From Bacteroidota bacterium (GTDB lineage Bacteria > Bacteroidota > Bacteroidia > Bacteroidales > JAGONC01), in NCBI GenBank assembly GCA_022711405.1, contig JAKLFC010000003.1:186001-250000 (forward strand): 64,000 nt of DNA. Reading direction: 5' to 3'. A model generated the notes under the pieces. That model was given only the letters and a program-made list of their open reading frames with translations, was not told where the DNA came from and ran no database searches. The translations under genes were made by a program, and so were the position numbers. This document shows positions 16,814 to 26,073 of the stretch, piece after piece (position 1 is the stretch's first letter; every line of letters starts with the position of its first letter).

Positions 16814-18583
16814 ATGAAATACATCCTCCTCTGCATTGCCCTGTATCTCCTGCCATATGTTGGAACTACGCAGGACATAAAGGTTTCCGAGCTCAAAGAA
16901 CATGTGTATTACCTGGCTTCCGACTCCCTGCAGGGAAGAAGAGCAGGCACACAGGGCGGTCATCTGGCCGCAACCTATATCCGGGACCAGCTCCGGAGCT
17001 ATGGCCTTGAACTGCTGGGGGAGGAAGGATTCCAATATTTTGACATCGTTACGGATGCCACCCTGGGCACATCGAATGAGCTTATGTTTGACACCGTCCG
17101 GCCTGAGCCTGGAACGGATTTCATTCCGTTCAGTTTTTCCGGCAACGGAAGCCTCACGGCGCCAGTGACCTTTGCCGGTTATGGGTTCGATTTTTCTTCC
17201 GATTCCCTGTCGTGGAATGATTATGAAGGGTTGGATGTGAACCGGCGATGGGTCATGATGCTGCTGGGCGATCCGGAAACGGACAATCCCGGGAGCCTTT
17301 TTGCTTCCCACAGCGACACATGGGGGAAGATCCTCAAAGCCAGGGATCATGGAGCCGGGGGTATACTTTTCGTCACTCCGGTAAAGATGGATAAAAATGA
17401 TGCAGTGGCCGCAATGAAGCTGGAAAGGAGTACGTCGAGTGCGGGCATCCCTGTCATTCACCTCTCCCGCAAAACTGCCAACAGGATGCTGGCGGCTCAG
17501 GGTAGGACCATTGAAGAACTGGAAGCCAGGCTGAACACAGATCACCAGCCCGCCTCGTTTCAGGTTCCGCTGGAAGTGAGCGCTTCGGTGGACATTATTT
17601 ACCAGACGGCCCGTGCTCAAAATATCGTAGCCCTCCTCCGGGGATCAGAGCCCTTCCTGAACCAGGAATATATCGTGATCGGAGCTCATTATGATCACCT
17701 GGGTATGGGCGGACCCGGATCGAACTCCCGTGCACTGGATACGATCGCCGTACACAACGGTGCTGACGATAATGCATCGGGTGTGGCCGGAATGCTGGAG
17801 CTGGCTGAGGAGCTTGCCCTGAACAGGAACAAGGTCAGACGAAGCATCCTTTTCGTGGCCTTTGATGCCGAAGAGATGGGCCTCCTGGGATCCAAGTACT
17901 TCCTGGACCAGTCGAAAGAATGGATTGGTAAAATGGACGCAATGATCAATTTTGACATGATCGGCAGGTTCTATCCCGATGAGAAGCCCTTGCTGATCGG
18001 CGGGACAGGTACAGCATCCGAGTCGGAGACCCTGCTGGATACCCTGGCGTCTCACCTTGATTTCAGGCTGACGTATTCACCGGAGGGATTTGGAGCTTCC
18101 GATCACTCAAGTTTTTATTCCAGGGATATTCCCGTATTCTTCATCACCAGCGGTGCGCATGAAGACTATCATCTGCCGCAGGATGATGCCGACAGGATCC
18201 GGTACGAAGAGTGCCGGCAGATCGTTTCTTTTGCGTATGACCTGGTAATGGAGATTGACGGCAGGGATGCATCCCTCACCTTCCAGGAAGCAGGTCCCAA
18301 AGAACCTCCACGCTATGGCCGCGGATTCAAGGTCACTCTGGGTATTATGCCTGACTTTACTTCTACTGAAAACAACGGATTGAGGGTGGACGCAGTGCGG
18401 AAAGGAGGTCCCGCCGATCGCGGAGGGATGCTGAAGGGCGATGTCATCGTCGGCCTTAACGGGAAAACGGTCACCAACATCTATGATTACATGGCACGGC
18501 TCAGGGATCTGGAAGCAGGACAGGCTGCGGCCGTTGAGATCATCCGGAACGGGGAACGGCAATTTCTCCTGATCCAGCTTTGA
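16814..18583 (+). CDS. Secreted M28-family zinc aminopeptidase with PA and PDZ domains
   Basis: The protein is exported (signal peptide MKYILLCIALYLLPYVGTTQ) and should remove N-terminal residues from peptides outside the cytoplasm. The order is an M28 N-terminal part (~21-75), a PA insert (~100-235, with GYGFDFSS and GGILFVT), the M28 catalytic core (~265-480), and a C-terminal PDZ domain (~500-589) ending GLNGKTVTNIYDYMARL. The zinc ligands are visible in GAHYDHLGMG, NGADDNASG, FDAEEMGLLGS, NFDMIGR and ASDHSSF. I start at 16814 because the signal peptide and promoter box fit; the longer frame from 16724 overlaps the divergent gene. The PDZ fusion may tether it to a partner. Confidence 0.93.
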   Translation: MKYILLCIALYLLPYVGTTQDIKVSELKEHVYYLASDSLQGRRAGTQGGHLAATYIRDQLRSYGLELLGEEGFQYFDIVTDATLGTSNELMFDTVRPEPGTDFIPFSFSGNGSLTAPVTFAGYGFDFSSDSLSWNDYEGLDVNRRWVMMLLGDPETDNPGSLFASHSDTWGKILKARDHGAGGILFVTPVKMDKNDAVAAMKLERSTSSAGIPVIHLSRKTANRMLAAQGRTIEELEARLNTDHQPASFQVPLEVSASVDIIYQTARAQNIVALLRGSEPFLNQEYIVIGAHYDHLGMGGPGSNSRALDTIAVHNGADDNASGVAGMLELAEELALNRNKVRRSILFVAFDAEEMGLLGSKYFLDQSKEWIGKMDAMINFDMIGRFYPDEKPLLIGGTGTASESETLLDTLASHLDFRLTYSPEGFGASDHSSFYSRDIPVFFITSGAHEDYHLPQDDADRIRYEECRQIVSFAYDLVMEIDGRDASLTFQEAGPKEPPRYGRGFKVTLGIMPDFTSTENNGLRVDAVRKGGPADRGGMLKGDVIVGLNGKTVTNIYDYMARLRDLEAGQAAAVEIIRNGERQFLLIQL

Positions 18584-18626
18584 TGATAACCCTTCATTAA
18601 AATCGTTCACCAAACCAACACAACGT

Positions 18627-19025
18627 ATGCCCGAGCTGTTCAAATGGGAAGTGCTGATGAAGTTCGTAAAGTTCGGTGCGGTAGGGATTTCAGGCATAGT
18701 GGTTGATTTCGGAATTACCTATCTCTGCAAGGAGATCCTGAAGATCCAGAAATACGTTGCCAATGCCATCGGTTTTACGACAGCTGCCACCACCAATTAC
18801 GTCCTGAATCGTATCTGGACCTTTCACAGCACCGATCCGGCCATATTTCTTCAATATTCGAAGTTTTTGATGATATCTGTGGTGGGACTGGGGATCAACA
18901 CGCTGGTGCTCTGGGTACTGGTGAGCAGGTACAAAAAGCATTTCTATCTGTCGAAACTCATTGCGGTGGCTGTGGCCATGATCTGGAACTTTCTGGCCAA
19001 CTATTTTATTACTTTCAGCGGGTAA
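18627..19025 (+). CDS. GtrA-family membrane protein
   Basis: This 132-aa protein has four membrane helices and GtrA signatures: LMKFVKFGAVGISGIVVDFGITY (residues ~10-32), ATTNYVLNRIWTF (~54-66) and FLANYFITF at the end. GtrA proteins are thought to help move lipid-linked sugars across the inner membrane for polysaccharide decoration. No glycosyltransferase is adjacent. It lies 43 bases after the M28 gene and its stop is 6 bases from the convergent cdd. Its partner is unknown. Confidence 0.9.
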   Translation: MPELFKWEVLMKFVKFGAVGISGIVVDFGITYLCKEILKIQKYVANAIGFTTAATTNYVLNRIWTFHSTDPAIFLQYSKFLMISVVGLGINTLVLWVLVSRYKKHFYLSKLIAVAVAMIWNFLANYFITFSG

Positions 19026-19031
19026 ATCTCC

Positions 19032-19526
19032 CTACAGGTGTTTTCTTAACTGGTCGGCCGCAAACATCAGGGGCAGCAGATGACGGATGCTGTCCACCGT
19101 CCATATCCTGCTTTTTTCGCCCATCATGATCAGGCGGACGGGTCTGGCATGGAGCTGTTCATATTCGGCAATTACCTGGCGGCAGGCGCCGCAGGGAGTC
19201 ACCGGTTCAGTGATCGCAAAATGCAACGCACGGCCTGCAATGGCCAGGGATTCGACAGGAACGCCCGGATAGAGAGCGGAGGCAGCAAACAGGGCAACCC
19301 TTTCTGCGCATAGGCCCGAAGGATAAGCCACATTCTCCTGGTTGTTACCGGTGCAGACACTGCCACCGGAAAGCCTTACTGCAGCTCCAACGTAATACTG
19401 CGAATAGGGGGCATAGGCATCCATCCCCGCTCTTATGGCCTGCTCAAGCAGTAACCTGTCAGCTTCTTCCAGCTCTTCCAGGTTGTTGTATTCCACGCAA
19501 TGTGTAATGATATCAAATTGTCTCAT
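19032..19526 (-). CDS. cdd: Cytidine deaminase
   Basis: This enzyme converts cytidine or deoxycytidine to uridine in pyrimidine salvage. The zinc and catalytic motifs are GLCAERVALF (residues ~73-82, CAE type) and PCGACRQVIAEY (~113-124). At 164 aa it is a homotetrameric-type enzyme with a short extra N-terminus. Its 5' end overlaps the O-antigen ligase by 14 bases, and it is the last gene of a long minus-strand operon. Confidence 0.95.
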   Translation of the reverse strand: MRQFDIITHCVEYNNLEELEEADRLLLEQAIRAGMDAYAPYSQYYVGAAVRLSGGSVCTGNNQENVAYPSGLCAERVALFAASALYPGVPVESLAIAGRALHFAITEPVTPCGACRQVIAEYEQLHARPVRLIMMGEKSRIWTVDSIRHLLPLMFAADQLRKHL

Positions 19527-21189
19527 AATGCGTATCCTGTTTTCTTAAGACAAACAATGCATAAAAAAAAGCAAAAAAGGTAACCCCTGCCTGTGTGTTG
19601 AGTGTGTCATCACCCAGAAATGACACCATGGCAATGGAGAAGAACGTAATGAAAAAATAGTCCCTGAATGACCGTTTTTTAATGGCTGGATAGAGGATGG
19701 CAAAGAGGAACCAGATCAATCCAGGGAAACCGTAGCTGACCAAATAGGTAAGGAACTGGTTATGAGCGCTAAACATGCCCTCTTTTGCAGATTGCAGGGG
19801 TGATTGCAGGCGTATGAGCTCTTCCCGGAAGCTGGAGTGCACGTCGCCTGTACCGACGCCGGTAAGTCCATGGCTGCCGATAAGATGAAGGGCTGCTTTG
19901 CCCTGCTCAAGGCGCTCCATCGCCGATGAGCCGGTATGTGCACCGGTCCGGCGGTAGGTCTGATAGGCCATGACCGCATGATGGATACGGTTTCGGAGAC
20001 TGAATTTTTTCAGGTCATGGATGTTGGCGATCCCGTGTTCGATGTAGTTCACATCCTGATCGGTAAGGCCGGCAACCCCCGCCGAATCTTTCCTCAGATC
20101 CTTTGAGCTCAGGTACCGTATCAGCGTGTACCTGAGCTCCTGTCCTTTCAGATCGAGGCTGTCAAATGGGATCTGACTCCTGCTGTTCCAGCCCTGCTCA
20201 AGTTCCGGCCAGCAGAGGTACAACCCAACGTACCTGCCGTTCTCAATGCCCATGGTGGTATCATGGCTGTATGGCCGGCCGCCGGTGGAATATTTATCCA
20301 GCCGCTCAATGTCCGGCGGTGTCACATCCATGTATCTCCTCACCGTTGTGTAAACATAAGATCCCATGATGACGGGAAGAATAAGAAGCAGCGTGATGTA
20401 AAGAGCTCTCAGCCTTTTGCTGGTCGCCCTGAGGCTGTTCCTGAGCAGGATGATCCCCACGGTCACCATGAAGGCAAAGATACCAGAGAGCGATCTGAGC
20501 ATGAACAGAAAAACGACCAGCCACAACATGACAAGGATAAAGAGGAGGCGGGCCGAACCCGAGGTTCTTTCTTTTTTACTTCCATAATGGGCCAGGATGA
20601 ATATGGCCAGGCAGACCATGAGGCTGAAACGGATGTGATGAATAAAGGGTGATATCTGGCGGGTATCTGTAATATCCTGAATAATAAGAAGATATGTGCT
20701 ATTGAGTGATCCTGCTGTGACGGCGGCGACAAATATCAGCAGAAATATACGGAAGATACGTGGCGGTATTTTTTCGAAGGAGGATACAAAGAGGGGAAGC
20801 AGGAACAGGGGAAGGTTATTTCGCAGGACTTTTATTCCATAGGACAGGTCGCTGGTGAACATCAGTCCCGCCACATCGATCAGCAGCAGGGAGCTGAAGA
20901 TCCATGCAGGCCCGTCACGGAAGAACCGGCCGAACTTACGGATAAGGTTCATGTATCCTTCTTTTATGGCAAGGGGAATCAGGAGCAGGATTCGGAATTT
21001 TCCGGCATTTTGCCGGCGGAAGGAGGAAATTTTGTGTTCATCGATCCCCTCGCAGATGAAAACAAGCGCCAGCAGGAACTGGGCAGAGCTCATAAAGAAC
21101 CGTGACAGGGGAAGGGCGGCCAGCATCAGGGCCAGACCAAAATAACAGGTGTACCTTACAACTTGTGACCAGGCCGATTCATTGGTCAT
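19513..21189 (-). CDS. O-antigen ligase/polymerase-like (Wzy_C) membrane protein
   Basis: This 558-aa membrane protein has about ten helices and one large periplasmic loop (residues ~275-435). It ends with a Wzy_C-type segment containing HNQFLTYLVSYGFPGLIWFLF (~495-515). Such proteins join O-antigen or other lipid-linked glycans, or polymerise them. The conserved arginine and histidine positions are in the region YGIKVLRNNLPLF and HNQFL. Specificity cannot be read from sequence. It sits between ctpA (15 bases away) and cdd (14-base overlap), so the operon mixes housekeeping and surface glycan genes. Confidence 0.82.
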   Translation of the reverse strand: MTNESAWSQVVRYTCYFGLALMLAALPLSRFFMSSAQFLLALVFICEGIDEHKISSFRRQNAGKFRILLLIPLAIKEGYMNLIRKFGRFFRDGPAWIFSSLLLIDVAGLMFTSDLSYGIKVLRNNLPLFLLPLFVSSFEKIPPRIFRIFLLIFVAAVTAGSLNSTYLLIIQDITDTRQISPFIHHIRFSLMVCLAIFILAHYGSKKERTSGSARLLFILVMLWLVVFLFMLRSLSGIFAFMVTVGIILLRNSLRATSKRLRALYITLLLILPVIMGSYVYTTVRRYMDVTPPDIERLDKYSTGGRPYSHDTTMGIENGRYVGLYLCWPELEQGWNSRSQIPFDSLDLKGQELRYTLIRYLSSKDLRKDSAGVAGLTDQDVNYIEHGIANIHDLKKFSLRNRIHHAVMAYQTYRRTGAHTGSSAMERLEQGKAALHLIGSHGLTGVGTGDVHSSFREELIRLQSPLQSAKEGMFSAHNQFLTYLVSYGFPGLIWFLFAILYPAIKKRSFRDYFFITFFSIAMVSFLGDDTLNTQAGVTFFAFFYALFVLRKQDTHYETI

Positions 21190-21204
21190 GATGTACAGGA
21201 TTGG

Positions 21205-22890
21205 TTATTTTTCGGTATGATCTTTCTCAGCCGAAGTCCCTGCCAGCAGTGCATTGTAAGCATTTGTATCCAACAGGATCTGAGTCGCTTTTTTAACTTC
21301 GGGATCCTCTTTCAGGGAGGTGATGATCTGTCCCTCCTCATAATAATACCGGGTCACGATCTCCTGCCGGAGGATGGTCATGATCTCACTCTTGTATTCC
21401 TGAAGATCGTCCATCTTGCTTTCCTGTATCCTTTTGTCGAGTGAATCGATCTCTCCGGCGATATCCGCATATGTTTCCTCTTTCTGGGCGATCTCTTTCA
21501 GGGCCCTGAGTTCATTTTCACTTCGGGTGGTGTAGGTATAGTCCTTACCGTTGAGAAAGTGGAGAAAATCCTGATAGATCTCATCTGTGATCTCAAATTC
21601 CTCGACGGGAGGAATGGTAGGATGGCTCCAGTAATAGTTCGTGGCGTAGTCAAAGATAAGGAACTTAGTGTACAGTGAGTAGCTGATGCTATTGAGTTGC
21701 GGTAGATCCACCTGGATGTCAGGTTCGATGCCTCCGCCGTCGTACACAGGCCTTCCGTTCCTGGTCCTGAATTCTGATATGAGTGAGTCAGGGATCTTGG
21801 TGAACAGGCCATTTTCATCCTTGTGTGAATAATCGATTGCCTGGATACATCTCCCGCTTGGGATATAGTATTTTGCCACGGTAATTTTCATTTTGGCATT
21901 ATACGACAGGGGCACCACATTCTGAACCAGGCCTTTTCCAAAGGTTCTCTGACCGACGATCAACCCCCGGTCCATGTCCTGGATGGCCCCTGCCACGATT
22001 TCCGAGGCTGATGCGCTGCTGTTGTCCACCAGGACGACCAGCGGGATTTCTTTGTCAACCGCAGCACTTTCTGTACTGTAGGAACGGTTTCGGTCGGAGA
22101 GTTTGCCCTTGGTGCTGACTACCAGCTCACCCTTGTCAACGAACAGGTTGGTGATGGTGACAGCCTCCTGGAGGAGGCCGCCGCCGTTACCCCGGAGATC
22201 GAGGATGAAGCCGTTGAGCGATTGCTTGCCCCTGAGTTCCTCGAAGGCTTTGCGGACTTCACTACCAGCCGTCTGGGTGAAGCCGCTAAGCTTCACATAG
22301 CCGATGCCGTTCTCAAGTGTCGAATAATAAGGTATGTTAGGTACGGTGATCTGTTCCCTTGTGATGGACAATGCCATGGGACGGGCAACGCCCGTACGTT
22401 CGATCAGGATGTCGATGGTGGTATTGGGCTGCCCTTTCAGAATGGCGCTGACCTCGTCGGTCGTCTTACCCTTGGCAGTTTGCTGGTTGATCTCCAGTAT
22501 TTTATCACCCGCTTTCAGGCCGGCCTTGTCGGCAGGGGAATTTTTATAGGGTTCAGAGATGATGATATAATCACCCTGTTTGTGGATCAGCGCCCCTATG
22601 CCCCCATACTGACCTGTGGTCATGAATTCATAGTCCTCGATATCGGATTCAGGTATGTAGTTGGTGTAGGGATCCAGTGACTGCAGCATGGCATCGATAC
22701 CGGTTTGCATCAGGTCGCCCGGTTTCAGCTCATCCACATAATTATAATTCAACTCCTTGAATAAAGTGACATAGATGTCGAGGTTCTTGGATATTTCAAA
22801 ATCGCCGCCGTTCTGTCCTTTCAGGTGGAATGGTATCGACGTCATGGGAATCAGCACGCAGGCTATCGCGAGGATCTTCAGTGTTCTCAT
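21205..22890 (-). CDS. ctpA: S41 C-terminal processing peptidase with PDZ domain
   Basis: This is an exported serine protease that trims C-termini of periplasmic proteins. It has a signal peptide (residues 1-25), a PDZ domain (~85-175, with GIGALI and NSPADKAGLKAGDKI), and an S41 catalytic domain (~180-365). The Ser-Lys dyad is visible: Ser in DNSSASASEIVAGA (~295) and Lys in QRTFGKGLVQ (~320). A helical C-terminal domain follows (~420-555). The 561-aa length is normal for the Bacteroidota form. It is in the rnpA-yidD operon. Its substrate is unknown. Confidence 0.93.
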   Translation of the reverse strand: MRTLKILAIACVLIPMTSIPFHLKGQNGGDFEISKNLDIYVTLFKELNYNYVDELKPGDLMQTGIDAMLQSLDPYTNYIPESDIEDYEFMTTGQYGGIGALIHKQGDYIIISEPYKNSPADKAGLKAGDKILEINQQTAKGKTTDEVSAILKGQPNTTIDILIERTGVARPMALSITREQITVPNIPYYSTLENGIGYVKLSGFTQTAGSEVRKAFEELRGKQSLNGFILDLRGNGGGLLQEAVTITNLFVDKGELVVSTKGKLSDRNRSYSTESAAVDKEIPLVVLVDNSSASASEIVAGAIQDMDRGLIVGQRTFGKGLVQNVVPLSYNAKMKITVAKYYIPSGRCIQAIDYSHKDENGLFTKIPDSLISEFRTRNGRPVYDGGGIEPDIQVDLPQLNSISYSLYTKFLIFDYATNYYWSHPTIPPVEEFEITDEIYQDFLHFLNGKDYTYTTRSENELRALKEIAQKEETYADIAGEIDSLDKRIQESKMDDLQEYKSEIMTILRQEIVTRYYYEEGQIITSLKEDPEVKKATQILLDTNAYNALLAGTSAEKDHTEK

Positions 22891-22949
22891 AGTTAGATAT
22901 AGGATTGCGTTATCGGGTCTTTTGTATCATATGCACGTCAGTTTACCGG

Positions 22950-23171
22950 CTAAGGCACGGGATCATATCCGCTTCCTCCCCAGGGGTGGCAGGAGAGGAT
23001 CCTTTTCAGCGTCAGCCACCCGCCCCTGAAGGGTCCGTATTTTTTTATTGCCTCCACTCCATAGGCTGAACAGGTGGGTGTGTACCGGCAGGAGGGAGGT
23101 AAATAGGGTGAGATGGCAGCCTGATAGACCCGTATCAGCAGGATCAGGAACTTACCCAGCACTCTTTTCAT
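22950..23171 (-). CDS. yidD: Membrane protein insertion efficiency factor YidD
   Basis: This is a 73-aa protein with the whole YidD signature: [20 protein letters not shown], with the paired cysteines, and [22 protein letters not shown]. It helps YidC-dependent insertion of membrane proteins. It overlaps the rnpA 3' end by 20 bases, the usual rnpA-yidD order, although yidC and rpmH are not nearby. Confidence 0.96.
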   Translation of the reverse strand: MKRVLGKFLILLIRVYQAAISPYLPPSCRYTPTCSAYGVEAIKKYGPFRGGWLTLKRILSCHPWGGSGYDPVP

Positions 23172-23565
23172 AGTCTCTGGTTAAACGCTGTAAAATTAGT
23201 ATTATTATAGCCTCCAGCTCCCTGTAGGGCAAAATAGAACGACCGTAATAAACCATGGCAAAATGCAGTCTGCCGTCATTCTTGTCCAGGTAATCCACGA
23301 GGAGCCCCTTGTTTTTTCGGTAGGCTTCCCTCATGCGCCTCTTGGCCAGGTTGCGGTTGACGGCCAGACGTATATGTCTCCGCTGTACCTGTATGAGCAC
23401 CTGTGCCCGAAAAGGCTGGTCCTGTGATGACGTTCTCCAGTAAACCCTTACGGGATAGATGGTAAAATGCTGACCCCGGTTGAACAGGGTGTTGATCAGG
23501 CTACGGTTGCACAGGCGCTCCTGTTTGCGGAACGTCTGTTTGCGGAATGGATGGATTCCGGCCAA
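23152..23565 (-). CDS. rnpA: Ribonuclease P protein component
   Basis: RnpA is the protein subunit of RNase P, which matures tRNA 5' ends. Residues ~15-125 show the family pattern: [24 protein letters not shown], and the RNR helix as [18 protein letters not shown] (~83-100). The start is TTG at 23565, 6 bases after hemD; an internal start is possible because the first 14 residues are not conserved. It is in the hemD-rnpA-yidD-ctpA run. Confidence 0.94.
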   Translation of the reverse strand: MAGIHPFRKQTFRKQERLCNRSLINTLFNRGQHFTIYPVRVYWRTSSQDQPFRAQVLIQVQRRHIRLAVNRNLAKRRMREAYRKNKGLLVDYLDKNDGRLHFAMVYYGRSILPYRELEAIIILILQRLTRDYEKSAG

Positions 23566-23571
23566 TTCCTT

Positions 23572-24324
23572 TTATTTTTTTTTATTGTTCTTTTCCAGGA
23601 ATTCTTCAATGGCCATGGTCATCGACGGAGCGGTCTTGGTGGGAGCGTTGATGTTGAGGGTAAGCCCTGCATCCCTGACCGCTTTGGTAGTGGTGGGGCC
23701 AAAAGCGCCTATCAGTCTTTCGCCCTGCTTGAAATCAGGAAAATTCTTGATCAGTGACTTTACACCCGAGGGACTGAAGAACACCAGCAGGTCATATTTG
23801 TCGATGTTGATATCTTTCAGGTCGCTGGCCAGTGTTTTATAAATGACTGCCTTGGTGTACTGGATATTGCTTTCCTGTAAGAGCTTGGTGATCTCCTGCT
23901 TATGAACATCAGAACATGGGAGCAGGTATTTTTCTTCCTTATGCTTTTTAATGATCTCCAGCAGGTCGACAAAATTCTGTTTGCTGTAGAAAATCTTTCT
24001 TTTCCGGTACTGGATGTATTTCTGCAGGTAAAAGGCTGTGGCTTCTGAAATGCAGAAATACTTCATATCATCGGGGATGTCAATCCTGAGTTCTTTGGCC
24101 AGGTGGAAAAAATGGTCCACTGCATTTCTACTGGTGAAGATGACCGCTGAATAATCCAGGATGTGCACTTTTGACTGCCTGAATTCCTTGGCTGTTATGC
24201 CCTCAATCTGGATGAATTTAATAAAGTCGATGGTTACATTGTGCTTTTTTGCCAACTGCCCGTAAGGTGATTTATCCAGTTCTGATGGTTGTGGTTGCGT
24301 TACGAGTATGTTCTTAACTTTCAA
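23572..24324 (-). CDS. hemD: Uroporphyrinogen-III synthase family protein
   Basis: The 250-aa protein fits the HemD fold: ILVTQPQPSELDKSPYGQLAKKHNV at the N-terminus, and the second-domain motif LLVFFSPSGVKSLIKNF (~176-192) with IGAFGPTTTKAVRDAGL (~203-219). HemD closes and inverts the tetrapyrrole ring in heme synthesis. In Bacteroidota this paralogue is common next to DUF4271, and its role in heme synthesis is not always clear. The start is TTG at 24324. A TATCTTTG box lies 112 bases upstream, inside the DUF4271 3' end. Confidence 0.85.
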   Translation of the reverse strand: MKVKNILVTQPQPSELDKSPYGQLAKKHNVTIDFIKFIQIEGITAKEFRQSKVHILDYSAVIFTSRNAVDHFFHLAKELRIDIPDDMKYFCISEATAFYLQKYIQYRKRKIFYSKQNFVDLLEIIKKHKEEKYLLPCSDVHKQEITKLLQESNIQYTKAVIYKTLASDLKDINIDKYDLLVFFSPSGVKSLIKNFPDFKQGERLIGAFGPTTTKAVRDAGLTLNINAPTKTAPSMTMAIEEFLEKNNKKK

Positions 24325-24378
24325 ATTCTATCGTTTTAAAAAAGTTAGACAATGAACAAAAAGGCTGATAATCAATGA

Positions 24379-25251
24379 TTAGAAGTTGTCTTTAGCGACT
24401 TTCACGATAGCTAAAATGGGTAAAATTTCGACGGTGCAAAGATAAAAAAATAAATAGAATATTGAAAACTTTGTGTCACCCAATCCGATCACTATTCCCC
24501 TGAACAATCTGACAAGATAAAGTAAGGCTGTCAATCCAAGGCTGATATAAAGAAAGATGACCGAGTGTGTAAAGGCATTGACCACCAGGAAGGGTAAAAG
24601 GGCGATGCCAATGATGAAATTATAGGCCATTGAACTCATCAGGTACTGGGAGGTGGCCTCAAAATTCCTGAAGGTCCATCCCAGCACCCGGATAAGCAAG
24701 AGCCGGAACAATAACCAGATCACGATCCCGCCTGCCAGTGCCAGAAACAGCAGGAACCGCAGGGAGCCCGGGGATGATGGTCCGGAGAGCGATTCGTTGA
24801 ACTGAAAGAAGAGGAGGGCGATAGCGCAGATGAAAATAAATCCCAGCGATAGGTTGATCAGGTCGTATGCTCCTCCTCCCTCCCGGATCAGAAGGTTCAT
24901 GTACTGTTTGGAGTAGGCTGCCTGGACCATTTGTGTGAATCGTTTACGGTAGGTGATCCTTACCCAGGCAAGTATCGAGAAGCAGATCAGCAATACGGGA
25001 ACTACCCAGTCGTTAAGGGATTCCATTCTAACCACAGGTGTGAAATCCTTTTTCGGGAAAGGCTGCATCTGAAAATAGGATACAGCAGGTTTTTCTGCCG
25101 GCTGTGATTTCAGGTCCGGTAAGGTGGAAGTATGATGGTTCAGCAGATCCGGGAAGTCCTTTGCAATGTACACTTCATCCGGCCGGTGTGCAGAAGGTGT
25201 TACAGCGACCGAATCAGGGAGCAATGGGGTCAGCAGGCTGTCATTGTTCAT
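24379..25251 (-). CDS. DUF4271 membrane protein
   Basis: This 290-aa protein has about seven helices from residue ~85 to the end and a soluble N-terminal stretch with a Pro/Thr-rich composition. DUF4271 is a Bacteroidota family of unknown function, usually next to hemD, as here (54-base gap). Its start overlaps the sir2 end by 4 bases. The conserved synteny suggests a shared process, but no reaction can be proposed from sequence. Confidence 0.82.
   Translation of the reverse strand: MNNDSLLTPLLPDSVAVTPSAHRPDEVYIAKDFPDLLNHHTSTLPDLKSQPAEKPAVSYFQMQPFPKKDFTPVVRMESLNDWVVPVLLICFSILAWVRITYRKRFTQMVQAAYSKQYMNLLIREGGGAYDLINLSLGFIFICAIALLFFQFNESLSGPSSPGSLRFLLFLALAGGIVIWLLFRLLLIRVLGWTFRNFEATSQYLMSSMAYNFIIGIALLPFLVVNAFTHSVIFLYISLGLTALLYLVRLFRGIVIGLGDTKFSIFYLFFYLCTVEILPILAIVKVAKDNF
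24437..24444 (-). promoter_or_regulatory. Internal -7 box (TATCTTTG) before hemD
   Basis: The box lies inside the DUF4271 coding 3' end, 112 bases before the hemD TTG. It could give the hemD-rnpA-yidD segment its own transcript. Confidence 0.35.
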
Positions 25252-26018
25252 TCGATCATCAGTAATTTACCCATTTTTTTACACATGTCGACGGCCGTTC
25301 CCTGCAGGAATATATCCGTGATGGTATCGGTATACCTCGACCTGGCAATGTTGATCTCGATGATCGTTGCCCCGCTCTCCTTCGCCGTGAACGGTATCTG
25401 GGCGGCAGGCAGCACCTCGCCGTCGGATCCGATGACCAGGAGCACGTCAGCCTGGAGAGCCTCTTCGAAAGATTCTTTGAGTTCCTTCTGCGGAGGTTCT
25501 TCATTGAAAAAAACGATCCTGGGTTTGAGGATCCCCTTGCAGATGAAGCATGTGGGGGGCAGGAAATTCAGGTCGGTGAAACTGATGTCGTATTCAGACC
25601 CGCAGTCGGTGCAAACCAGTGTTTTGGAAGATCCATGCAGTTCCAGCACCCTTTTGCTTCCGGCGATCTGGTGGAGGTTGTCGATGTTCTGTGTGATGAC
25701 CGTTTCGATGATCCCGCGCTTTTCCAGCCGTGAGATGAAGTAATGAGCGTAGTTGGGTTCCGCCTGGCCGAAGGTGTCATAGAAGATCTCTTTGATCTTC
25801 TGCCACGAGACAAGCGGTTTTTTGAGGAAAAATCCCAGCTCAAGGTAAACGGGATCCACGTAGTTCCAGATCCCGTTCTCTCCCCTGAATGGCGGAATAC
25901 CACTTTCGACCGAGACACCTGCTCCGGTGAAGACAACACCATGCCTGGCGTTGAAGAGTACGGCAACCGCCCGTTCAACGTCGTCCTTCCAAGTGATTTC
26001 CTGCGCGTCTTCTGGCAT
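25248..26018 (-). CDS. cobB: Sirtuin NAD+-dependent protein deacylase
   Basis: This Sir2 enzyme removes acyl groups from lysines using NAD+. The motifs are GAGVSVESGIPPFRG (residues ~32-46), TQNIDNLHQIAGS with the catalytic His (~124-136), a zinc site CTDC...C-x-x-C (~146-174), and VIGSDGEV (~200). At 256 aa it is a bacterial CobB-type enzyme. It follows the ACD-GNAT fusion gene by 55 bases, and Acs lies 4 kb further upstream, so protein acetylation control of Acs is a reasonable inference. Confidence 0.94.
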   Translation of the reverse strand: MPEDAQEITWKDDVERAVAVLFNARHGVVFTGAGVSVESGIPPFRGENGIWNYVDPVYLELGFFLKKPLVSWQKIKEIFYDTFGQAEPNYAHYFISRLEKRGIIETVITQNIDNLHQIAGSKRVLELHGSSKTLVCTDCGSEYDISFTDLNFLPPTCFICKGILKPRIVFFNEEPPQKELKESFEEALQADVLLVIGSDGEVLPAAQIPFTAKESGATIIEINIARSRYTDTITDIFLQGTAVDMCKKMGKLLMIE

Positions 26019-26073
26019 GGGCTGTCAGGGTGTTATGCCGGCTCCCGTTCGCTGGCCGGATGGTGATCCGGTT